A stretch of DNA of 36,882 nt, taken from JBBKWX01 sp037969175 (GTDB lineage: Bacteria > Bacteroidota > Bacteroidia > AKYH767-A > JBBKVM01). The stretch is from positions 1 to 36,882 of the forward strand of contig JBBKWX010000127.1 in NCBI GenBank assembly GCA_037969175.1. The letters are read 5' to 3'. Below the pieces are notes generated by a model that saw nothing but the letters and a program-made list of their open reading frames with translations, was not told the origin of the DNA and did no database searches. Of this stretch, positions 1 through 9,356 are shown piece after piece; the first letter of the stretch is position 1; every line of letters starts with the position of its first letter. A program made the translations under genes and the position numbers.

Positions 1-1
1 A

Positions 2-1393
2 GGAAGTAATAGTCCGGTATGTGAAGGTGCATCTATCAACCTTACATCTTCAGGTGGAGGAACCTATTCATGGACTGGTCCAAACGGATTTACATCTTCA
101 GCACAAAACCCGGTGATCTCAGGTGCAACATCTGCTGAAGCCGGTTTGTATGAAGTAACTGTTACTGTTAATGGTTGTACGGATATGGCTTCGGTTAATG
201 TGGTTGTTAACAACTGTCAGGTTCCATGTGTAACTCCTACATCATTGAGCACTACGAATATCACAGGTTCGGAAGCCCGCCTCAACTGGAATAGCAATGT
301 TACCGGTGATGCATTCCTGATCAAGTATTGGGAAACAGCAGCTGCCATTCCTGCAGCTTACTACTATACAAGCGTTAGCGGACCAAATCCAGTTAATTTT
401 GTTGATATAGCTAACTTGATACCGGCTACCAATTATTCTTGGATAGTGAAAACGGTATGTAATACAGGTAATTATTCTCCATATTCTGCAGTTGAAACAT
501 TTACTACTTTGAATCAGCCACAGGCTTGTGGAAGACCTCTTGAGCAGGGAATCAGCAATCTTACAGCAACTTCTGCTCAGCTGAACTGGATCCCTATGAA
601 TGCAAATGCATTCCAGATCAAAGTTACTGAGACCACTTCAGGCTTGTCTAAATGGTTTGGCATCTCAGGTGCTAACCTAAGTTACGGCGCGATGACCGGC
701 TTAACTCCGGGAACAGATTACCAGGCCATGGTTCTTGCACACTGCGGAGCTCCAACAGGAACTTCACGCTATAGCTCATTGGTAAATTTCACCACTCCTG
801 CTGCTGCCCCTGGAAGTCTTCCATGCAGTACTCCGTATGATGTACGTGCGATCAATATCACTCCAACTAGTGCTACGATTGAATGGAATGCAGCAACTAC
901 TGCAGATCAATTCAGGATCCGTTATGCAGTTGACAATGGATTGTTCAACTGGACATTTAAAACGTTCAGCGGTACTCCAAGTGTAACAATGGCGAACCTT
1001 ACAGGTCTTACGGATGCTACTAATTACATCGCTCAGGTTCAAAGTATCTGTGCAAGTCCTGCATCTAAGAGTGTGTTCAGTGCCTATGCAACCTTTACTA
1101 CAGGAGCTACTCCGAGGTTAATAACAGAAGGTTTAAGTTCAGTGAAAAACATCCTTGTTTATCCTAACCCAACCGATGCGTATGCTACTATGCAGTTCAA
1201 TGCAGAGATCAGTGGAGCTTACTTACTTCAGATCTCGGATATCGTTGGTCGTGTGATCACTGAAAACACGGGCAATGCCAGTGAAGGAATGAACATGTTG
1301 AATCTTGATCTTTCTATGTATAACAAAGGTATTTACCTGGTTACACTTAAACTTGCAGATCAAACTGTAACAACAAAAGTTGTTGTTCAGTAA
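2..1393 (+). CDS. T9SS cargo protein, Ig-like + 3 FN3 domains (5' partial)
   Basis: The frame is open from the left edge of the window, so the gene starts outside; any start near position 113 (a GTG) would be internal. 463 residues are visible. They contain the end of an Ig/PKD-like domain (roughly the first 70 residues), then three FN3-like domains, each opening with Cys (CVTP, CGRP, CSTP) and closing with a TFTT-type strand. The last ~80 residues are a T9SS type A sorting domain, with VYPNPT, the SDIVGRV strand, GIYLVTL and a final KVVVQ. The family is exported by Sec, crosses the outer membrane through T9SS, and is released or anchored on the surface. A strong terminator follows directly. 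The biological role of the cargo (adhesion or an enzyme further N-terminal) cannot be told from the part seen. Confidence 0.88.
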   Translation, partial: GSNSPVCEGASINLTSSGGGTYSWTGPNGFTSSAQNPVISGATSAEAGLYEVTVTVNGCTDMASVNVVVNNCQVPCVTPTSLSTTNITGSEARLNWNSNVTGDAFLIKYWETAAAIPAAYYYTSVSGPNPVNFVDIANLIPATNYSWIVKTVCNTGNYSPYSAVETFTTLNQPQACGRPLEQGISNLTATSAQLNWIPMNANAFQIKVTETTSGLSKWFGISGANLSYGAMTGLTPGTDYQAMVLAHCGAPTGTSRYSSLVNFTTPAAAPGSLPCSTPYDVRAINITPTSATIEWNAATTADQFRIRYAVDNGLFNWTFKTFSGTPSVTMANLTGLTDATNYIAQVQSICASPASKSVFSAYATFTTGATPRLITEGLSSVKNILVYPNPTDAYATMQFNAEISGAYLLQISDIVGRVITENTGNASEGMNMLNLDLSMYNKGIYLVTLKLADQTVTTKVVVQ

Positions 1394-1415
1394 GCAAGAT
1401 TAAGATCTATCATTT

Positions 1416-1446
1416 AAAGCAGGGAGCCCATTGGGTTCCCTGCTTT
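1416..1446 (+). terminator. Rho-independent terminator after the T9SS cargo gene
   Basis: A 14-bp stem (AAAGCAGGGA... paired with ...TCCCTGCTTT, one G-T wobble) with a three-base loop is followed by a run of six T overlapping the right arm. It lies 23 bases after the stop codon. Confidence 0.88.
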
Positions 1447-1551
1447 TTTATTTGGGTGTGCCCAACGCTCTCCCGTTTATCTATCATCGCTCTAGCGCTC
1501 CCTCGCTCCACCGCTAGTATCTATAACCGGTTATCTAAACAAACCAGCTTA

Positions 1552-1661
1552 TATGCGGTTGGAAAAGGAGCAGGGATGGAGAACCTTTGCAAAAGTGATT
1601 TCAACTTCCCAAGTTAAGGCTACGCCTCTTTCCGCAATCGTTACTTAAATGCTGAGAAACT
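1552..1661. repeat. 110-bp direct repeat, copy A
   Basis: This stretch matches 2086-2195. Both copies are 110 bp, begin TATGCGGTTGGAA and end ATGCTGAGAAACT. The last ~80 bp are about 90% identical (8 mismatches by eye), while ~17 bp near the start differ. The copies bracket the miniature element at 1691-2050. No open frame runs through either copy. No other copy was seen in the window. Confidence 0.8.
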
Positions 1662-1690
1662 GCTCAGACAGCACCAAGTGATTCCAAATT

Positions 1691-2050
1691 ATTGTTGTCC
1701 GGAATAAACTTTATTTTATTATTAGACTTTTTTTTAACCATAGATTCCACAGAGTTATACTTCTTTATTAATTGAGGTTCTTTTGATGTGGATATAATTT
1801 TCTTGGAGAATCACTGGTATACAGAGAAGGAAAGAGATCGAATGCCAAATGAAAATCATTGAACGCAAATTTCTCTTCAATCTCCTTTGACTATGTCTCA
1901 ATTAATGCAAACAGATAAAGGTTCCGGCTACTGTTGCATATTGCGGCCACCTCCGAGAACTGTGTGGTAAAAAAAAGTAAGAATTCTTCTGGTAGAAAAA
2001 TATTTATGATGTATTCCGATAGTATTTGAAACCCGATTACGGAAAACAAT
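1691..2050. mobile_element. Degenerate MITE-like element, copy 1
   Basis: The element begins ATTGTTGTCCGGAAT and ends ATTACGGAAAACAAT, an inverted repeat with two mismatches. Its left ~200 bp follow the better-preserved copy at 10382-10693 closely (shared blocks such as CACAGAGTTATACTT and AATCACTGGTATACAGAGA). It is about 360 bp and encodes nothing recognisable. Clear target-site duplication is lost, so it looks like the older copy. Probably a non-autonomous element moved by a transposase encoded elsewhere. Confidence 0.7.
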
Positions 2051-2085
2051 AATTTCACATTTCAAATTCCACATTAACCTGTATT

Positions 2086-2195
2086 TATGCGGTTGGAATC
2101 ATTTAGTAAGTTGCAGACCTTTGCAAAAGTGATTTCGACCTAGCAAGTTAAGGCTACGCCTCTTCCCACAACTGTTACTTAAATGCTGAGAAACT
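2086..2195. repeat. 110-bp direct repeat, copy B
   Basis: Second copy of the 1552-1661 repeat, in the same orientation. The rest of the 1394-2363 gap holds a GC-rich stretch around 1465-1520 with CGCTC/GAGCG-type palindromic pieces and AT-rich sequence just upstream of the next gene. I see no gene in it. Confidence 0.8.
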
Positions 2196-2363
2196 ACATT
2201 TTAATTCTTCAGGACAAGAGTATGATTTTAATTTATTTTTGTTTTTCTTATTAAGAAATCTTAACTTATTTTATCAGTAATTTTGGAACAAGTGGTGAAT
2301 TTATTTTTGGAATTGATAAACGCATTTATTCAAAATATATAGTTCAGATAAATCACAAAAGAC

Positions 2364-3242
2364 ATGAGTACTAAGAATATTGAATTGATTGTTCCTCCCA
2401 GAGAAGCACATTTTGTTGGAGATGGATTCAGGGTACATAATTTTATTCCAAGCGGATATCGTTTGGATATGCAGCGTATGAGTCCTTTCATAATGCTGGA
2501 TTATAATTCAAAATTTTATTTTCCTCCAAGCGACATTCCAAGAGGTGTTGGTGTGCATCCACATCGTGGATTTGAAACGGTAACTATAGCCTATAAAGGG
2601 AAAGTAGCTCATCACGATAGTTTTGGAAACAGTGGAGTGATCTCAGAAGGTGATGTACAATGGATGACAGCTGCCGGTGGAATCCTACATAAGGAATATC
2701 ATGAGAAAGAATTCAGTAGCAAAGGGGGAGATTTTCAAATGGTTCAATTGTGGGTTAACCTGCCTGCAAAAGATAAGATGTCTCAACCAAAATATCAGGC
2801 TCTGGAAAATGCTGCGATCTCAAAGTATAACATAGAAAATGATGGAGGAGAGATTGAAATTATTGCAGGCAATTACAAAGATGTGAAGGGTGCTGCAACA
2901 ACTTTTACGCCTGTTAATTTATTGAATGTAAAAATCAAAAAGGGCTCAAAATCGGAGTTTTCTTTTCCGGCTAACTTTAATACGGCTTTACTTGTTATTG
3001 AAGGAGAAATACTGGTAAATGGTTTAGAAAATGTTGTAACTGATCATTTTGTATTATTCGAAAATGAGGGTGAAGATTTTATTATTGAAGCAAATGAAAA
3101 TGCCATCGTACTAATTTTGAGTGGTGAACCGATCAATGAACCGATTGCAGCACAAGGACCATTTGTAATGAACACTCAAGCTGAGATCAAGCAGGCTATG
3201 GAAGATTTCTATGCAGGTAGATTTGGGGTATTGGAAGATTAG
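2364..3242 (+). CDS. Pirin family protein
   Basis: 292 residues, the usual pirin length. The N-terminal cupin holds the family signature HPHRGFETVT, and the metal ligands are visible as His65, His67, His109 and Glu111 (matching the 3-His/1-Glu iron site of human pirin and YhhW). GDVQWMTAAGGILHKEY is the second conserved block. The C-terminal cupin is more divergent, as usual. Pirins are cytosolic iron proteins. Some act as quercetin 2,3-dioxygenases and others as redox or transcription cofactors, so the substrate here is unknown. The ATG has no Shine-Dalgarno, which is normal in Bacteroidota. It is a single-gene unit converging on the metalloprotease gene, with a shared terminator. Confidence 0.92.
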   Translation: MSTKNIELIVPPREAHFVGDGFRVHNFIPSGYRLDMQRMSPFIMLDYNSKFYFPPSDIPRGVGVHPHRGFETVTIAYKGKVAHHDSFGNSGVISEGDVQWMTAAGGILHKEYHEKEFSSKGGDFQMVQLWVNLPAKDKMSQPKYQALENAAISKYNIENDGGEIEIIAGNYKDVKGAATTFTPVNLLNVKIKKGSKSEFSFPANFNTALLVIEGEILVNGLENVVTDHFVLFENEGEDFIIEANENAIVLILSGEPINEPIAAQGPFVMNTQAEIKQAMEDFYAGRFGVLED

Positions 3243-3260
3243 TTCGAAAAAATAAAGATC

Positions 3261-3294
3261 AAAAAAAGGGAAGATAATTATCTTCCCTTTTTTT
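3261..3294. terminator. Bidirectional terminator, perfect 34-bp palindrome
   Basis: A7GGGAAGATAA is followed immediately by its exact reverse complement, giving seven T on either strand. It lies between the stop codons of the convergent pirin and metalloprotease genes (18 bases after one, 12 after the other), so it can end transcripts from both sides. Confidence 0.9.
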
Positions 3295-3306
3295 GATTTG
3301 GTTAAT

Positions 3307-6300
3307 TTATTTCACAATTACTCTCTTCGTAGAATTAATTCCTGAATTATTTCTCAATACGAGATTATAAATTCCCGGTGTAAGATCATTAATTTGGAAT
3401 TCAGTAATATTATTTCCTTGGTGTGCACTGTATGTCACAGTGGAAACGGTTCTACCTAACAAATCTATTAGCATGATCTCATAGGTACCATTTGCATCGG
3501 ATTCAAAAGACACAGTGAAAATACCCATGTTCGGATTCGGATAAACTGAGATTTCATTAAGAGCAGCAAATTCATCTATAATAGTTCTAGCGAACGAATT
3601 ATTGCTTGCTACATTTAGATTACCTCCACCAAGTTTTTGCTCAGCAGTCTTGGTTCCTGTCCAGTTACTGGCGTACCATAAGCCGCCAAATTTATCCCAA
3701 ATAGTGATCGCAATGCTATCGTTACTTCCTGGATTTCCCCAATCACTCATTTTGATTTGCAAACTGTTATTTCCTGCTATAGAAATTACATTACCTGGGT
3801 CGGTCACATCCTGAATGCTCACTTTTGCATTGATAGTAGCTTTTCCTCCAACAGTGCTGGGTTGTACTGCAAGCGAAGTCAATTTATTGGATTTGATCTT
3901 ATAGAGATGCAGCCCGTCAACTTCAGTCTTTCTAATGATAGAAGTGATACTTCCTTGAAGATTTGTTCCTCGTTTGTTGAACTTCACATTGAATCCAAAA
4001 TTGTTTTTTGAACCCACATTACCTGCTACAGTGCCGGCAGGAGATTGAAGTACGAGGTAACCACCACCTGTCACGAAATCAGACAATGGTTTTGCAACGG
4101 TTATCAGTACATTATCGTCCGCATGATTCCGAGTATAATAACCACCAATGATAATTCCGATCTCAAAAGTTTCGGCATCACCTACAATATTAATGTTCCA
4201 ATCATACGTACCGACGGCAGTAGATGGATCATTTGGATCGACCAATCCAATAGGAACATTTGCTGCAATGATAACATTTGTACCTCTGTTTATAAAAGTA
4301 AGAGTTGCATTTCTGATATCACCCGGACATGCATCCCAAGCAGGATCTGTAGTTTCGGCAGTGATATCCCGAATGGTTGCACTCAATGTTACTGTTGCAG
4401 CACTTGAATTCACACCGGCTGTTGAGGCAAAGCATGCACCTGTAAAATAAGTGCGGGCATCTTCTGGCAGTATTTCCAGGATAGTTGTTGGTGAAACAAG
4501 ATTGAAATTTGGATTCACTCCGCTAAGTACAACCGTCACATTATGAAAGCCGGGAGCCATTTGTCCGGTTGGTGCAGTTCCAAATGGAACGGGTTCAAGG
4601 AGCGCTATGTTGCTTAATGTTGCTTCAATACTAGTTCCATTTGCAACAAAAACAACTGTACCCATTAATTGTGTTCCCACATATATATCAGCTCCGGTTG
4701 CAGCGAATTGGCTGCAAATATTTGCCTCCGTAATTACTATCTTAAAGTCGACCTTATCGCTGTATTGTTGTGGATTTGGGAGGACAGTGATTGTTGCAAC
4801 AGTAATTCTTGGAACAACTGTTAGTGTAGCCGGATCTGAATAAACAGTTCCACATGTGTTAGTAATGGCTGCTCTGTATTGATTGTTGTCCATCGCAAGG
4901 GTAACACATGTAAGATTCAGCGTGGAGTTTGTTTCTGAAGGAATATCATTAAAAATACCTCCACCATCGGTACTCAATTGCCATTTAACGGATGGAGTAG
5001 GCGTTCCACTAAAAGCAACACTGAAAGAAACATTATCCCCCCATTCTGCATTGACACTTGTAGGATGAGAAGTAAATGCAGGAGATCCATAAATAGTAAA
5101 GTTTGCATTGGAAATATCAAAGAAAATATTTCCTACCGCTTCCACTTTAACTCTTGCATTATTTACTACCGGATTGTTTGGAACTACGATCATTTGAGAT
5201 CCGTCATTCGGAGTGTTGGCTGCAAGTGTGATAGGATAAGTTTGTCCTCCATCAACAGACAGTTTAATATTAACATTAGCTGTACTCACAGGAGCTGCAG
5301 TTGTATTGGCAACATTCCAGGTAACAGTTTGTGAAGTACCTGAACACCATGAAATGGCAGTATTCGGAGCCGTTACCAGGAAGGGACCTGAAGCACCATC
5401 AACGGCAACAGAAGTAGAAGCAAAATCGACTCCACCTCCGCCGGTTCTGTTATCTCTGGCTATAAGTCTAAAACTCATAGTTCTTGCATAAGATGGAAGT
5501 ATCTCACCTATGGTTTGCGTATTTCCTAATAGATCAGAAAGCTGAGGGAAGGTTCTGGCAGGAGAACTCACTGCAGCAAAAGATCTGAAAAGAGGTGCAT
5601 TTCCGGTAGGTGAACCCGGAGATCCGGCAGGACCAAGATCATATTGCTCCCAGCTAAAAGTAAGAGCATCCCCATCTGCGTCGTTACCTGAACCGGTTAA
5701 AATAAATGGAGTGCTGATAGGAATCGTATAGCCACCAGGACCTGCATTTACAGTTGGTGGAGTATTACCGGTAGCTGTATTCACGGGACAAGCATTTCCC
5801 CCGCCTGAATTTGTAAAGGCTTTGATCTGGGAATAGCTGTGAGTGTGAAAATAAAGACTCACGTTTCTTGAATTAATGATGTCGTCTGCTCCACAAGAAC
5901 CCTGATATGACATAATCGTTGTACCACTGCCAGGTTCGTATGAAGCAGTTACATCATGCTGTCCTGCAGCAATAGCGCATGAAGCTAAATCACTGTTAAA
6001 AGTGTGTGCAGCACTAAACTGATGGCCCATTTCATGAGCTACTAATCCAACATCAAAAGCATTGCTGTTCGTAACGCCAGATGCTCCTTCACTTTTGTTA
6101 GCTGCACAAACACAACCAAATGAAGCACAACCTCCAATATTTGTTCCTGTGAAAAGATGCCCTATATCATAATTAGCAGGTAAGATTACTCCATCCAGAT
6201 CTGCGGCTATCTGGAACCTTATTGCGCATGGATTGCCACCGGCGATATTGTATGGATCTGTTGTAGCATCTGTATAAATTACCAGATTATTATTGGCTAC

Positions 6301-7104
6301 TAATACCAGTCTCACTGCAACTTCAACTTCGTAGATAGCATCAACCTGATTAATATTAGCGACGATTGCAGCGAGTGCCCCTGCAACAGTTCCCCCGAAG
6401 ATAGCAGAGTACTCTCCGGTAGCAGCTACAGCCAGGCGGTAAGTTCTGAGTTGATCACCTGTCTTTAATACACCTGGATTTTTATCGAAGTGATCCTGTA
6501 ATATTGGATTCACACTGCTTTCTGTATTGACACATCCCTTATAATTTTCAGGATAACGAAGATCTTTAAAGTGATAAATTATGTAATTTTCTTTGTCGTT
6601 TAAAGATAAAGGCTCAATAAATACCGCATCTGAAGTTGATAAGATCAATGCATGAAAACCTAGAGAAGTCCAGCCAAAACGCACTGTTCTTGAGGGATCA
6701 TCTATCCCTTTTCCCATGTATGTTTTTATTTCCGGAAATTTCGCAGAAAGTTCAGGTTCCATGATTGGAGATTCAACAATTTTAAAATTTTGAAACCCAC
6801 CATCCGGCATTGGTAAAGAGAAAACGGAACCGCTTCTTTCAACATTGCCGTTTGATTCAAGAGGTATGTTTCTCAATTCATCTTTTAAAGCATTTTCATC
6901 GAGAGTTACTGTTCGATAGGCATCCGGTAAATTATCACGTTCTGAAATTGCTTGTGATATTCTTGATGCTTCCGTGTCTTGCCAGATCCGGTTGTTTTGT
7001 GAATAAGAAAAACCGGAAATTCCTAAAAGGCAAAGGATAAGAAAACTCCGTATATAGATTACGGATCTACGATGTTTACTGTGTACTGCTGTATTTGTTT
7101 TCAT
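3307..7104 (-). CDS. Secreted zinc metalloprotease (reprolysin-like, M12-type) with T9SS sorting domain
   Basis: 1265 residues. A basic N-terminus and hydrophobic segment (about residues 17-35, ending near FSYSQ) form a signal peptide. Residues ~45-210 resemble a reprolysin-type propeptide. The catalytic domain follows, with HEMGHQFSAAH (His357, Glu358, His361, His367) and a Met-turn TIMSY (Met398), which makes it a metzincin. Behind it come a PKD/cadherin-like stretch (~450-570), an Ig-like domain near 690-780, a long unassigned region, and a T9SS type A sorting domain in the last ~82 residues (VYPNPN, DLLGRTV, GIYNLVL, KRVIVK). It is predicted to be made as a zymogen, exported by Sec and T9SS, and to act on extracellular protein. 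Transcription is monocistronic, ending at the palindrome beyond its 3' end. Confidence 0.92.
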   Translation of the reverse strand: MKTNTAVHSKHRRSVIYIRSFLILCLLGISGFSYSQNNRIWQDTEASRISQAISERDNLPDAYRTVTLDENALKDELRNIPLESNGNVERSGSVFSLPMPDGGFQNFKIVESPIMEPELSAKFPEIKTYMGKGIDDPSRTVRFGWTSLGFHALILSTSDAVFIEPLSLNDKENYIIYHFKDLRYPENYKGCVNTESSVNPILQDHFDKNPGVLKTGDQLRTYRLAVAATGEYSAIFGGTVAGALAAIVANINQVDAIYEVEVAVRLVLVANNNLVIYTDATTDPYNIAGGNPCAIRFQIAADLDGVILPANYDIGHLFTGTNIGGCASFGCVCAANKSEGASGVTNSNAFDVGLVAHEMGHQFSAAHTFNSDLASCAIAAGQHDVTASYEPGSGTTIMSYQGSCGADDIINSRNVSLYFHTHSYSQIKAFTNSGGGNACPVNTATGNTPPTVNAGPGGYTIPISTPFILTGSGNDADGDALTFSWEQYDLGPAGSPGSPTGNAPLFRSFAAVSSPARTFPQLSDLLGNTQTIGEILPSYARTMSFRLIARDNRTGGGGVDFASTSVAVDGASGPFLVTAPNTAISWCSGTSQTVTWNVANTTAAPVSTANVNIKLSVDGGQTYPITLAANTPNDGSQMIVVPNNPVVNNARVKVEAVGNIFFDISNANFTIYGSPAFTSHPTSVNAEWGDNVSFSVAFSGTPTPSVKWQLSTDGGGIFNDIPSETNSTLNLTCVTLAMDNNQYRAAITNTCGTVYSDPATLTVVPRITVATITVLPNPQQYSDKVDFKIVITEANICSQFAATGADIYVGTQLMGTVVFVANGTSIEATLSNIALLEPVPFGTAPTGQMAPGFHNVTVVLSGVNPNFNLVSPTTILEILPEDARTYFTGACFASTAGVNSSAATVTLSATIRDITAETTDPAWDACPGDIRNATLTFINRGTNVIIAANVPIGLVDPNDPSTAVGTYDWNINIVGDAETFEIGIIIGGYYTRNHADDNVLITVAKPLSDFVTGGGYLVLQSPAGTVAGNVGSKNNFGFNVKFNKRGTNLQGSITSIIRKTEVDGLHLYKIKSNKLTSLAVQPSTVGGKATINAKVSIQDVTDPGNVISIAGNNSLQIKMSDWGNPGSNDSIAITIWDKFGGLWYASNWTGTKTAEQKLGGGNLNVASNNSFARTIIDEFAALNEISVYPNPNMGIFTVSFESDANGTYEIMLIDLLGRTVSTVTYSAHQGNNITEFQINDLTPGIYNLVLRNNSGINSTKRVIVK

Positions 7105-7727
7105 GTCAAAATAAGTTTTAGATATGTGAATTTAAAATGGATTCAAATAATATCAGGAACCTATAGGGGTGGTTGACTACTCTGCGAATGTATATTTGAA
7201 AAAAACTAAAAAAAAATTTTATTATTTAAATTTAATTTGTAATAGTGGGAGCAGAACTCAATTTTGATTAGTCTATACTAAAGTTTTTTAGGATATAAGA
7301 AGAAGTCTTTTGAAATTGATTGATCGAAAAAAAGGGTATTTCGTTTGATTTTAATGAATCATAATCCTGTATATTTTTTTGGTATACACAAATTGCAGCT
7401 TTACCCATCTTTCTATAATATTCACCAAAATAATTTGTATCAGCTTCAAACCGGATATAAATTCAACTTGTAAACAGGTGAAAGTCAGTAAATATGTTTG
7501 CAGTTATAATGGTAATTGTTTTTTACGCAAGAAAGGAGATTCTTTTCTCAGACAGGAAAAAACGGATAAGATCTTTTTGGATAAAGGTGCTGGAAGTTTT
7601 AAGAAAATATGTTTGAAATTTTAAGTGAATGATTTTATAAACGATATAATAAATGAGTGAAAATTTTTATCGGGATATTAAAATATCTCTTCAAAAAGGA
7701 CATATCATTTTATGCAAGCTGTACTAG

Positions 7728-8042
7728 AAGTTTACTGTCAAATATTCACATTCCTATCTTAATCTAATAAGTTCATTAAACTCAGAAAACATAAGTACCT
7801 ATGATATTGATCACAGCATTTATGCTATCAGTTCAAACAAGATTGGAACAGACCTTTTCTACTGGAACGATTAAGTGAGAATCACAGACTTGTAGGTACT
7901 TGAATTGAGATCAATAAGAGAAGATACAAACACAAGTATGAACAATCATGAAATAAACCTTAGGGGTTTATCAATGGGAGTATATTTAGTTGAAATTCAT
8001 TCAGGAATTGAGCAAGATATTGTGAAACTGGTGGTTCAATAA
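7728..8042 (+). pseudogene. Decayed T9SS cargo gene: sorting-domain remnant
   Basis: Read in one frame, this stretch gives a recognisable T9SS sorting domain. NISTYDIDHSIYAISSNKIG is followed by VRITDL, INLRGLSMGVYLVEI and the ending KLVVQ, then TAA at 8040-8042. The frame is broken by TAA at 7872-7874 and TAG at 7893-7895, and no signal peptide or body domain remains upstream. A hairpin terminator still sits 20 bases downstream, as for intact cargo genes. Residual VRITDL.VLELRS matches the usual 'V.I.DLLGR.L' strand with a lost residue at the second stop. I read this as the 3' relic of a deleted cargo gene. Upstream, 7105-7727 is AT-rich and I see no gene in it. Confidence 0.62.
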
Positions 8043-8061
8043 AACTAAATCACATTTTTAC

Positions 8062-8089
8062 AGCCCTTTGTCAGCTTTGACAAAGGGCT
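8062..8089 (+). terminator. Hairpin terminator behind the T9SS remnant
   Basis: AGCCCTTTGTCA and TGACAAAGGGCT form a perfect 12-bp stem with loop GCTT. The T-run after it is weak (TTTGTG). Its position fits the original end of the decayed gene. Confidence 0.65.
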
Positions 8090-8203
8090 TTGTGAATGTT
8101 AAATGTGTCAAAATCAATAATATAGATATACTTTTCTCTACAAGTTTATACCTTTATTCTAAAATTGATTATATTACTTAATTACTAAAGAATAGACAAG
8201 TTT

Positions 8204-8641
8204 ATGGAAAGACTAAATTTTTCAATTACAATAAACAAACCCAAAGACCTCGTCTGGAAAATTTTATGGGATGCTGAAACCTATAGTAATTGGACCAAGG
8301 TCTTTAGTGAAAATAGTTACGCTGTTAGTGACTGGGAAGAAGGTAGCAAAATCCTTTTTTTAGGTGAAGGAGGTGCGGGAATGTACAGTGAAATTGCAAA
8401 GAAGAAAACTGGGGAGATCATGTCTTTTAGACATTTGGGAATGCTGAAAGCAGGAGAAGAGATCCCTTCGGATACAGACAAGCAGGAATGGGCGGGTGCT
8501 ATGGAGAATTACTATTTAAAAGAAGAAAATGGAAACACCATACTCAATGTTGAATTGGATATTACCAAGGAATATAGGTCCTATTTTCTTGAAACTTTTC
8601 CTAAGGCTTTAGATGTTATTAAAAAGTTGAGTGAAGCCTAA
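8204..8641 (+). CDS. SRPBCC (START/AHSA1-like) domain protein
   Basis: 145 residues, the length of a single SRPBCC fold. The opening INKPKDLVWKILWDAETYSNWTKVF is the typical first strand plus helix ('a.p.eVW..l.d...y..W'). The middle has acidic and glycine-rich turns, and a final helix, FPKALDVIKKLSE, closes the fold. No signal peptide is present, so it is cytosolic. Proteins of this fold bind hydrophobic ligands or help Hsp90-type chaperones. This one has no motif that tells which. It may be co-transcribed with the gene 51 bases downstream. Confidence 0.75.
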   Translation: MERLNFSITINKPKDLVWKILWDAETYSNWTKVFSENSYAVSDWEEGSKILFLGEGGAGMYSEIAKKKTGEIMSFRHLGMLKAGEEIPSDTDKQEWAGAMENYYLKEENGNTILNVELDITKEYRSYFLETFPKALDVIKKLSEA

Positions 8642-8692
8642 TTGTCTGTTTAATATTTTTGTTTTTAAACATAAATAGTTTTTCCGTTTTGG

Positions 8693-9079
8693 ATGATTAA
8701 ATTTTATTTGAACAAATTGAAAGTTGAATATGAATACCGGAAAGAAGGAGAATTTCTGTGGGTTAAAATTTATGGTTTATATATTCAAGACCAGGAAGGG
8801 AAATTTGCAAAAGAATTTTTTTCTGAAATGAAAAGACATAATTGTTCAAAGTGTCTGATGGACTACAGCAAAGGAGAATTCAAAGGCGATACATTTACTA
8901 CTTACAGCAGATCCAAACAAGGCGGAGATCTGGGTTTTTCTAAAAATACCAAGTTTGCAGGATTATTTACGGAAGTAAATTCTGACGTCCTGTTTTTCAA
9001 AACAGTGTTTGAAAACAGAGGATATAATGTCAGAATATTTTCTGAGTTGAATTCGGCTATTACCTGGTTAACGAAATAA
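8693..9079 (+). CDS. STAS/SEC14-like domain protein, function unknown
   Basis: 128 residues, soluble, no signal peptide. The pattern is that of SpoIIAA/STAS-like single-domain proteins of Bacteroidota: N-terminal strands (EFLWVKIYGLY), a central strand with an Asp (KCLMDYSKGEF), and the C-terminal block FFKTVFENRGYNVRIF followed by SAITWL, which matches the usual 'F.tv..NrGy.vr.F...eeAi.WL' ending. Such proteins are often phosphotransfer or anti-sigma partners, but no partner gene is beside it, so the role is open. The family call comes from the C-terminal pattern only. Confidence 0.6.
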   Translation: MIKFYLNKLKVEYEYRKEGEFLWVKIYGLYIQDQEGKFAKEFFSEMKRHNCSKCLMDYSKGEFKGDTFTTYSRSKQGGDLGFSKNTKFAGLFTEVNSDVLFFKTVFENRGYNVRIFSELNSAITWLTK

Positions 9080-9132
9080 ATTTCGCCAGGCATTATAAAC
9101 ATATGTGGTATTGGTGAATAATTTTTTAGGTA

Positions 9133-9282
9133 TTGCGCCAACGATAGGAGCAGATACCCCGCAGTGGAGCGAAGCCCTGCAAAAGGGCGAGTGAAATGAG
9201 GAGTATGAGCGGATAGCGTGACACTCTTTCAAAGAAAAGACCTTGTTTTTGCTCTATGAGAATGAAAGAGTGGGGCGCCCAA
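9133..9282. repeat. GC-rich intergenic repeat-like element
   Basis: A block richer in GC than its surroundings is bounded by TTGCGCCAA and GGGGCGCCCAA. Inside are a small hairpin GCCCT...AGGGC (9174-9188) and an exact 10-bp inverted repeat CACTCTTTCA/TGAAAGAGTG (9222-9231 and 9263-9272). Its look (TGGAGCGAAG, GGCGCCC) is that of dispersed palindromic elements common between Bacteroidota genes. There is only one full copy here, so its repeat status rests on resemblance. The small open frame on the minus strand across it has no protein-like features. Confidence 0.4.
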
Positions 9283-9356
9283 TCAATTGTACATGATTTT
9301 AAAAAGTCAAATATTTTTCGGATATTCATGGTTCTACTAAAATTAAAACTATTCTT

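Noticed and set aside
7379..7624. 81-residue plus-strand open frame in the gap after the metalloprotease
   Set aside because: AT-rich stretch, Cys- and Lys-rich product with no domain, no promoter-like sequence, and the region downstream is decayed sequence. Most likely chance.
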